Part shown: piece by piece, positions 56,705 through 64,000 of the stretch
Position numbering within the stretch: position 1 is the first letter of the stretch
Layout: the number at the start of each line of letters is the position of its first letter
Assembly: GCA_933228895.1 (NCBI GenBank)
Contig: OW121856.1
Span: 20,601,805-20,665,804, forward strand
Origin: Platycnemis pennipes
Lineage: Eukaryota; Arthropoda; Insecta; Odonata; Platycnemididae
Direction: 5' to 3'
DNA length: 64,000 nt
Notes under the pieces: generated by a model
Databases searched by the model: none
The model's input: the letters and a program-made list of their open reading frames with translations, nothing else
Told to the model about the DNA's origin: nothing
Translations under genes and position numbers: made by a program

Positions 56705-57010
56705 AGTCCAACGGTAGTGGTTAGGATATTTTCCTATCACCGGGAGGGCCCGGGTTTGAATCACGGCAGTGGAAGGTATTTCGCATTGGTAAATAGGCCC
56801 ATACTGCATGTTTTGTGGAGAGCATTCGAATGCAGTACACCGTCCGTCGGATGAGACGTTGAACTGTGGTCACCTTGGCATCTTATGCAGGCTAATGCCG
56901 ACGCCGGGGTTTCCCTCCACCCTTCTATCTTACCTTTCTATTTCTATCCTTATACCTTTCCTCCCGGTCTGAAGTGCCTATTAGTAATGGCACAGACTTG
57001 AAACCCAAGC
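56705..57010 (+). repeat. tRNA-type SINE, copy 6 (with head)
   Basis: Head GGTAGTGGTTAGGATATTTTC and CCCGGGTTTGAATCACGG (A- and B-box), GTGGAAGGTATTTCGCATTGG, core GCAGTACACCGTCCGTCGG, CACCTTGGCATC and a CCTTCTATCTTACC tail. Confidence 0.75.
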
Positions 57011-57569
57011 TGAGATAAGAAGTCCAATAAGGCTATTGGGAGTATATGGGAGGGAGTATTACTGGCGTTCAACCATTACGGTCCATGTTCGTCCTTGGCA
57101 TCTATTTCGCCTTTTCTGGTCACACTTACCAAGAACCATTTTCACAAATCCTACTTGACTGTAGACCAATTATTTCCCAAGCATGTCTCTCCTCGGCATG
57201 TCTCTTTTGTTTGGACAGGGGAGACAGTCGTGAAGTCAGTGATAAATATGGGTATTGGGCATCTAATATAAAATATTGTGGAATACGATCTATGAATTCA
57301 ATATTGGATTTTAGTACGGTGTGGATTCGGCGCGCATATAGCGTGCCGCTACATTGGATTCGCGATCGAATTCGATATGCGACGTATGTGCGATGCAAAT
57401 TTGATCGAACCAATCGTCATCGATTATAAGATTGGTTTGGCGCAGCCCACCTCACGACATTTTCTTCGTAGCCTACTTTTTCATTGTAGGATCTTTTTTC
57501 TCTCCACCATTCTTCATTGCTTCCTGACTATTCGTTTCATCCGTGATATTCCTCTGTTATCATTTGTCT
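57011..57569. other. No supported gene
   Basis: A CG-containing patch at 57310-57420 (GGCGCGCATATAGCG, CGCGATCG) and overlapping frames on both strands; nothing recognised. Confidence 0.35.
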
Positions 57570-57785
57570 TACATCTACACGATACCCTGCAAGCCACCGC
57601 GAGGGTGTGTGGCAGGGGTGAAGATCACCAAGCATGCACTACCGACATGCAAACAAGCAACTATAGGGACTCATGCAACTATGTTGTTAGTATCTATAGT
57701 ATTTAAGGGATTAATACATGCATCAGGCACTACAGACTGCTCTAAAATATTTCCCCTACCTATCTCTTTGCTATGCTGCCTATTC
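57570..57785 (-). mobile_element. CR1-like LINE 3' fragment, young copy
   Basis: Starts ACATCTACACGATACCCTGC with the terminal hairpin and runs in parallel with 61558-61778 at roughly 93% identity by eye, then breaks off. The close match to the 61.5-kb copy marks the most recently active subfamily here. Confidence 0.8.
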
Positions 57786-58262
57786 TGCTATCTCTTTATC
57801 TGTTATATGTTATCTTGTTATCTGTTATATGTCTTATCTTTTCCCTTGTTGGTACACGTTTCATGGATTCTATCACGATTAAGAAATATCTGTCGATGTT
57901 GGTTGCACACGTCGAGGCAATATTCAAATCCCAATGTCGCACGGCACCGTCCATCCGCGTGTGGAGTTGAATTCTCACTTCTTGCGTGCGTGATCCCCAT
58001 TGCGTTCATGTCCGAAAGGCGTCAAGGGGAGAGGGGGAGGGGTCGGAGGTCACCGCGGCGCGGGGCAGCCGCTGGTCCTCCCTTTGATCTTTTGATGTCG
58101 GGAACTAATTTCGCACCGTGCCCTATACGTTTTCGGTCTCCTTTAATGAAAAGAGGGGAAGGAAGGATTCGTGTCGCCATTAAAGTTTTTAATTACCGTC
58201 CTCAAAAGGGCGGCGTAATAATTCTTCACCTTTTTTTTGGGGACGCGTGGTCCAGGATTATA
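57786..58262. other. Pyrimidine-rich stretch and GC-rich patch
   Basis: Imperfect TATCT/TGTTATATG repetition at 57785-57845, then a GC-rich patch at 58015-58140 (GGGGAGAGGGGGAGGGG). The 243-codon frame spanning here begins in the antisense of the LINE tail and is not credible as a gene. Confidence 0.4.
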
Positions 58263-59237
58263 ACACGGTCATAATACACTTTGGACGCTAATAGTGAAAA
58301 GTGTGGACGTTAATAAGAAGGAAGCCTTTATTCTGCTTTTTTATTCCCCCTTTTTCGTGTGCTATGAATGAACTGCTGGCCATATGGCATTACATTTTAA
58401 AAATGCTGATGGTCCAGATTATGTAACTTTTGTTGTGAACCCGAAATTGTGAGAAGAGGCAACAAGGCAAAAAACTGAATTGCTACCTGGGTAGTGGATA
58501 GCTTTGAACAGGAGTCCTCATATCCCCTATTATCTTCTTTTATATTTACATAAAATTATTGCATCTAAGGATTTCATATTCAACGATTGAGCTATAAGTA
58601 ATTTGAAAAAAGCATAACGTTTTTGAGGTGCAGTGCGTCTTACTTTCATTATTACGTACTTCGACGATTGGTGATAAGTCTGCATTCTCTTTAAGGTTCT
58701 GTTGAGACTGAAAAATATTATGCGTTAAATTTGATGCCGAACGTGAATAAGCAGTTGAATACTAGAAATGATTTTAGTTAGCGTTGTGCTTAGTTTTTTC
58801 TCAATAAATTCGGATTGCTCCGGGGTCTAATGTAATTTTGGTAATTGATACTCGTAGTGAAAATGGTGTGGTTCCGTCCCTGCGCTCACGGCTAGGGTAA
58901 GACAGACTCGTTGTTGTCCGGTTTTCCAACATGGCCTCGATGACTGCCAGGTGAATAAATCCCTTGCATGTTAATATCAAGATCGCGGGTTTGTATTCCG
59001 CCCAATTAAGATTTTCACGGCCCAGGGCAATGGTGTTTCTGATGTGATGGAGGACTTTGTAGGCCTAATTTTGCTCGATCAAAAAATGTATGATTTAATT
59101 TATTATTATCATAGTCCACCCACTTGTCCTCTGACGTGGTGACTGAAAATCTTAGGCTTCACCTATATGCCAATATGTTTGATGTTGGCGAAGGCTTCGG
59201 GCACTATGGGATTATAATCTTACATTTGGAATTAGCG
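58263..59237. other. No supported gene
   Basis: A tRNA-like B-box (GATCGCGGGTTTGTATTCCG) near 58980 may be the head of an unassigned SINE. Otherwise AT-rich. Confidence 0.35.
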
Positions 59238-59630
59238 TCATGGTGGAAGAATATTATGACATGAAACTGTATGCCAGAAGCTGCCAAAAGCAAATAATCT
59301 GCCCTTTTTGATATTTATTGTCAAAAAACACACGTGAAAGCTTATTATGTCTGGAGGCAAAAGAAGCCGCGAAACCCTCGTTGAAAAAATTCTTACTTCT
59401 TCCCTGATCCTGAAAATGAGTAAACCATGAGCAATTGTATCGTGAGCTTCTTTTTTCATTGCTCGAATTCACTTCGATTGAACTTTCTCTATTTTTTCCC
59501 TGGTAATTGGATTGAGGATGTAGATCAAACACTTCCCTAGCCCTTCCGCTGCCATGGGTGTGTATACAGGCCCAGAATTTTACGTGCCCACCGTGCTGTG
59601 GGCATCTATACACGCTCAGGGAGTGTTCGC
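59238..59630 (-). pseudogene. Tc1/mariner-like transposase relic (tentative)
   Basis: The minus-strand reading VYRCPQHGGHVKFWACIHTH, then GSGRAREVFD and QSNYQG, resembles the second catalytic region of Tc1-type transposases (H-G-G-x-V-M-V-W-G-C-x...G-x-G). It is followed in another frame by SWFTHFQD and KNFFNEGF, where F-Q-Q-D-N and a K-x-F-F-x-E-x-G block are expected. Stops and frameshifts occur throughout. No terminal inverted repeats were found. Confidence 0.35.
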
Positions 59631-61139
59631 TTTGCTGCTGGCGTCGTGTTTAGTTTCCGATTGTTTTGATGAGCTCTTTTGATTTCCACATCATTTATAG
59701 AGGTCTTTTTCACCGTCACATGATTCCTGTTCGTGTTTTTCGGTATTTTTCCAATTCATCTGGACTTGCTGGCCTTAGGAGTTTCTCATGTCACTTCTAT
59801 TTCTTATCTATCGGTCTCGGAGTGTCCCATTATCGCATCTTGTCAAATCGGGCATCTCTATCTCACTTATCTTTCTGATTGTGCTTCCTAAGGATCATAT
59901 AACCCGCAGTTGCTTGATGGTTTGTTCATCTAAAGCTTTTTTCACCGTCATTTTTTCTCGATGCGTCTTTTAACCCTATGCTTTTTCGACGGTACTTGAC
60001 TCTGAGAGTTAATTTTTCTCCAGTAATTTATGTGAATTGTTTTTTCTTCGTTAGGAATTAATGCCTGCTTTTTATAATTCAAGAAATTACAAGAAACAGA
60101 ATACTGGAATATATCCGATGCTTTGACATTGCCTTAGACAGTTTTTGGTAGCTCATCATAGAAGCTATTGAATTATTTTCTACTGTGAAACTGTGAAAAC
60201 TGTGAACAACGTGTGCAATGCAATTCTAATGCTAAACTACACCGATTTCAAGGAGGCTCATTCCATACGCTTTTGGTCTACATCTCGCAGGAACCACTCA
60301 TAAATCGAAATGATCAGAAACTTGTTATCTTAGGTATCCATTGCACAAGAACACGCTAAAGATGATTGATTAATTTTGCCCAATAATTATTATATATTTT
60401 GATACTTATGAGGTAGGTTTTTGTCATTTTAAGAGTCCATTGCTTTGTATCTTCGCCATCGGTCAGGGACTTATTGTACTTCAGAGCAGAATTAAGAATG
60501 AAAAAGTGAAGATACGAAATCGGGGCATACGCGCTGGTCAACAGAGAGTGACTATTAAAGCTAAACACTTTTTCCCTTATCTGAAGCACATTTGAAGTTT
60601 TAATCACATTCGGAAGGCATTAAGTGGTTAACGTTAATTTCATTCTATGTACGTTCTTTAAATCAGGTTTTTTTTTTTAAATAGAATGACTTATTTAGAG
60701 TGTAATTTGCGATAATTTTGCCATAATTGATAGAAAAAATCACTATACTATTTAAATAAAACACAGCTCAATGAAATTTAAACGTATTCTAATGTTTGTC
60801 CACTTTGTCTCTCCTAGTTTTTATGCTCTAAATCACCACCTCAAAATTGCTCCTTTCTTGCTCATACTAAATTTTCAAGTTCCTCACTCTCACCATAAAA
60901 TATTTAGATGCTTAAAATTTTTTCTTCTATGCCAATTCTAATGGAAACTTTCGTGGACGTCATAACCTTCTGAAGAACCTTGTATTTTGCTCGTAGCGTT
61001 CATTTTTCCGTCCCTGCACTGACTCAGGTTGGATGATTTGTATATTGATAGGCTGTTATTAGCCGTGCACATCATTTCACCTATCTTATTTTGCTAAAAT
61101 ATCGCTTCTTAATGAAAGTATGAAATCGAATGTAGTGAA
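59631..61139. other. No supported gene
   Basis: Upstream part (59660-59990) may belong to the transposase relic, but no motif is clear. The rest is AT-rich. Confidence 0.35.
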
Positions 61140-61553
61140 AAAATCAGGTGTGTGCGTGTGTGTATTGATGTCATCGATTCAGGGACCGATGCCTGTTTCG
61201 GAACGATATTACGGCACAGATGGTTTTGAATGGCGGCGATACTCGGCCATGCCGCACCGCCCTCGGCATCCATGGGGAAGCCGCACCTTCGGAATGGAAT
61301 ATTCGCGGTCACTGCCCTTCCAACCGCACCTCGCTCCACACTCGACTCACGAGTGAAATCGACCTCGCGAGCGGATGGGCATCCCAGTCTACCCCCTCCA
61401 CCCGCTCGCGTTCCAGAGGACCCAAATCTCTTTTTTTTTACCTCTCCATCGGCGGGGATAATTGTTTCCTCCACGAGCCTCCCGCGGAAGTCCATTCCTC
61501 CTCGAGCAGAAGTCCAAGACACATGCGGGAAATATGCGGCCAAGCCGAAGGAA
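61140..61553. other. GC-rich island with (GT)n
   Basis: A short GT repeat (61145-61162) precedes a CpG-rich block. Long frames on both strands (158 and 170 codons) arise from composition, and one runs into the LINE tail. No motif. Confidence 0.35.
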
Positions 61554-62225
61554 ACATCTACATCTACACGATACCCTGCAAGCCACCGCGAGGGTGTGTG
61601 GAAGGGGGTGAATATCACCAAGCATGCACTACCGACATGCTAACAAGCAATTATAGGATCACATGCAACTATATTGTTAGTATCTATAGTATTTAAGGGA
61701 TTAATACATGCATCCTGCACTACAGACCACTCTAAAATATTTCCCCTACCTATCCCTTTGCTATGCTGCCTATTCTGTTCTTTTATTGCACGCAAAAATA
61801 ATGCCATTTTGATTCTATCAGTACGACAATCTATCTCTCTAATCCTATTTATCTGGTCGAATCTAGCATAATACGCTGGTGTTTTTAATATGTGCTTAAC
61901 ATCTTCAGTAAAGCTATCCAATTGAAATTTCTCTAATAGATTTAATACGTACCTAAACCTACGCTCTGATAATGATTCCCACCCTAATTCTTGTATTAAT
62001 TCTGAATCACTACTCAACCTATCGTAACACCTTTTAACAAACCTAGCTTCTCTACGCTGCACACTGTCTAGTTCTCTGATAAAACCTAATTCATTCGGGT
62101 CCCATACACTGGCTGCATACCCAAGGTGGGGCCTAACTAGTGAAAACAAACATCGCTCTTTTGTCTTCTCATCACATTTCCCTAGTACACTTTTTATAAA
62201 TCCTAGCTTTCTCTCGCTTGGCCTA
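61554..62225 (-). mobile_element. CR1-like LINE 3' fragment with C-terminal coding
   Basis: ACATCTACATCTACACGATA tail, terminal hairpin, 3' UTR, then the C-terminal domain read on the minus strand. It stops at the codons for K-L-G-F-I-K, exactly where the plus-strand copy at 62226 begins with R-K-L-G-F-I-K. The two form a head-to-head inverted pair. Confidence 0.85.
61640..62149 (-). pseudogene. CR1-like LINE C-terminal domain, frame intact
   Basis: 170 codons open without a break: LVRPHLGYAASVWDPNELGF, VQRREARFVKRCYDR, SLSERRFRYVLNLLEKFQ, INRIREIDCRTDRI, then the end GIGRGNILEWSVVQ. In-frame coding continues upstream (R-C-L-F-S). This is the least decayed C-terminus of the family here; the RT is missing. 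Confidence 0.8.
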
Positions 62226-62851
62226 GGTCTAAGGAAAGCTAGGATTTATCAAAAGAGTACTAGGGAAATGTGACGAAAAAAAAAGAGCTATGTTACTTTT
62301 CACTAGTCAGGCCCCACATAAAATATTCAGCCAGAGTATGGGATCCAAACGAATTAGGTGTGATCAGAGAACTAGACGGGGTGCGGGGTAGAGTACCTAG
62401 CTTTCTTAAAAGTTGTTACAATAGGCTAACATGATAGAAGAAATAGGTTGGGAATCATTATCAGATAGTAGGTTAAAGTACAGATTAAATCCCTTGCAGA
62501 AATTTAAAACGCATAGGTTTACCGAAGATGATAGTTACATATTGATAATCCCTGCGTATGATGCTAGATTTAACCAGGTAATAAGATTAGAAAAATAGAT
62601 TGTCATACCGATAGATTTAAAATTTCATTTTACCCGCATACCATTAGAAAGCATAATAGGCACCACTGCAAAGGGGTGGGTGGGTTAAATATTGTTAGAG
62701 TGGTCTGCAGTGGTAGCTCTTAAATGCATGGTCGCATGCCTTGGTAGCTCTTAGATACATGTAAATGGTGCATGTTTGGTGATCTTCACCCCCTGCCACA
62801 TACCCTTCCGGTGGCTCGCAGGGTATCACGTAGATTTAGATAGGTGTAGAT
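62226..62851 (+). mobile_element. CR1-like LINE 3' fragment, inverted partner
   Basis: The plus-strand counterpart of the preceding element: KLGFIKRVLGKCDEKKR, then a decayed C-terminus with many stops, 3' UTR (GTCGCATGCCTTGGTAGCTC), CACCCCCTGCCACATACC and GGTGGCTCGCAGGGTATCAC, and a TAGATTTAGATAGG tail. Far more mutated than its partner, so the two are different copies rather than a fresh inversion. Confidence 0.8.
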
Positions 62852-64000
62852 TTACGGGGAATGGGAGCATTGGGTAGACGGGGAATTGAAATATGTACTT
62901 CGAGTATTATTTCTGAAATCTACAATTTACCTTCTTCTTTCGTGGGAATTTTTGCCGCTTAATTCTCGGAAATCCATCTCCATTGTTTATACCTATCCAG
63001 TGCAAAGCAACGTAAGTTTCTTCGGAAAATCTCTCTTGTCTCTACTGAAACTTAAAATCGTCAACAATATCAAGGATGTGCCTCCAGGTAGATCGGATTT
63101 GAGGTGCGAAATATGTATATACCCTTGCAAGTATGTATACCCTTGCAAATTTGGCATGATGATATGCTCTAGCTGGCTGAGAAAACCTTAACTTCTTAGT
63201 ATCAGGCATATCATTCGAATGAAAACTAGTGTTTCGACGAACGATGAACAGTGTGTTTTTGATCTTCAAATGGAAGTGACGTAAATAATATTATTAATAC
63301 ACTTGATATGCAATATAGTACTACGCATTGCCGAAATATGGATAAAAGAAAAAAGAAATCGAACACCAATGTTTTGTTGACTTTTTTTGCCGTTCTATTA
63401 AATTAAATAGTTGACCATTGTGGGCACTATGGAATTTCAGGTGTGGTGTCTGTTAGACTGGACTGGAAACTCCCAAGTTGGACTGTAATTATTATTTTAG
63501 CTCATTCCATTTCGTCTGGTTATCTCCTGCGGACCAGATTCATAATGTAAAACAGATGTCAGGCGGTGGTGAGAAAATGTGACCCATCACTTCAGCTCAC
63601 ACTGCTTTACTAGCAAGTGGATCCTGGCTTCCTGTAAGAAGCCCGAAATCAGTTTCATCAGTATTGAGGCATTTTTCCATTAATCAGTTTTTGCATTTCT
63701 TCTCCCTCAGGTTTTATAGAATTTTAATATTCTAGGTCATTCTTTACCCTGATATTACAGAATAAACTACCATATTATAAAATTTCGCCTGCTTGAATTG
63801 TGTTTTTGCAAATGTTAATTCATTTTCCGCGGTCCAAATGTTAATGAAGTCTGATGAAAAGTATTGAAGTATTTCTACCTTCAAACAATGTACCTATAGT
63901 GAGAAAAATAAACGTCATCGACTCTCAAGATATTCGGTTATCTCAATGGTGATATGTAACTATTACGTTCAGTGGAGTTTCACGGGTAAGGATCTTTGTT
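62852..64000. other. AT-rich stretch, no supported gene
   Basis: A 101-codon plus frame at 62886-63191 contains a near-tandem C-K-Y-V-Y-P-C-K-F and no family motif. Nothing else recognised. Confidence 0.4.

Noticed and set aside
57543..58274. 243-codon plus-strand frame
   Set aside because: It begins in the antisense of a LINE 3' UTR and ends in a GC-rich patch; no motif and no second copy as protein.
61109..61696. 158- and 170-codon frames around 61.1-61.7 kb
   Set aside because: Opposing frames in a GC-rich island, one running into the CR1 tail; composition effect.

Overview
The window is 64 kb of AT-rich, non-coding-dominated animal nuclear DNA. Long low-complexity A/T stretches are interrupted by short GC-rich islands and by a dense layer of degraded transposable elements. 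Non-LTR retrotransposons of the CR1/Jockey group and RTE-like group, a Penelope-like GIY-YIG fragment, tRNA- and 5S-derived SINE-like repeats and fold-back DNA elements together point to an arthropod, most likely an insect with a large repeat-rich genome. That placement is inference, since no host protein in the window can be tied to a species. No prokaryotic gene organisation, operon or CRISPR array is present. No complete host protein-coding gene is supported. The one candidate is a 5' exon (CRE-type promoter motif at 261-268, ATG at 1132, splice donor at 1149).

Layout. 0-3.9 kb: possible promoter and first exon, then AT-rich DNA. 3.9-4.6 kb: two copies of a tRNA-type SINE family that recurs at 21.5, 27.4, 41.0 (minus) and 56.7 kb. 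7.1-8.5 kb: tail-to-tail and solo CR1 3' ends. 9.5-10.8 kb: a tRNA-like relic, a 529-bp PIF/Harbinger-type element with TAA target duplications, and an RTE tail. 13-22 kb: a duplicated 0.17-kb block, a LINE relic interrupted by a 156-bp palindrome, GC-rich islands and a 3 x 191 bp tandem array. 24.7-27.7 kb: a second tRNA-SINE type, a 2 x 181 bp duplication and a SINE. 28.5-31.1 kb: the best-preserved element, a 5'-truncated CR1-like LINE on the minus strand with a substituted catalytic motif and an identical in-frame 144-bp tandem duplication. It abuts two further CR1 fragments. 32-40 kb: an RTE C-terminal relic and three fold-back elements, one of them built from tRNA T-arm sequence. 43.9-45.7 kb: a second LINE family, with a 70-bp duplication that breaks the frame. 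46.9-50.7 kb: a hammerhead-like motif, an internally deleted endonuclease/RT LINE, a 5S-like sequence and a 332-bp near-perfect palindrome. 54-57 kb: a 98-bp duplication, a Penelope-like fragment and a SINE. 57.5-62.9 kb: CR1 3' ends, a weak Tc1-like relic and a head-to-head CR1 inverted pair.

The most interesting pattern is a recurring ribozyme-like core: CTGARGA, one base, a short stem-loop, then GAAAC. It occurs in the Penelope-like fragment (55.43 kb), in a fold-back element (38.57 kb, both arms) and in an isolated repeat (47.04 kb). In two places the spacing is identical and it ends in TGTW-GTC, as expected for a hammerhead ribozyme with a tiny stem III, although an extra unpaired base precedes stem II. 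The second theme is local tandem duplication: six independent duplications with periods of about 70 to 191 bp. All calls come from reading the sequence; no database search was run.
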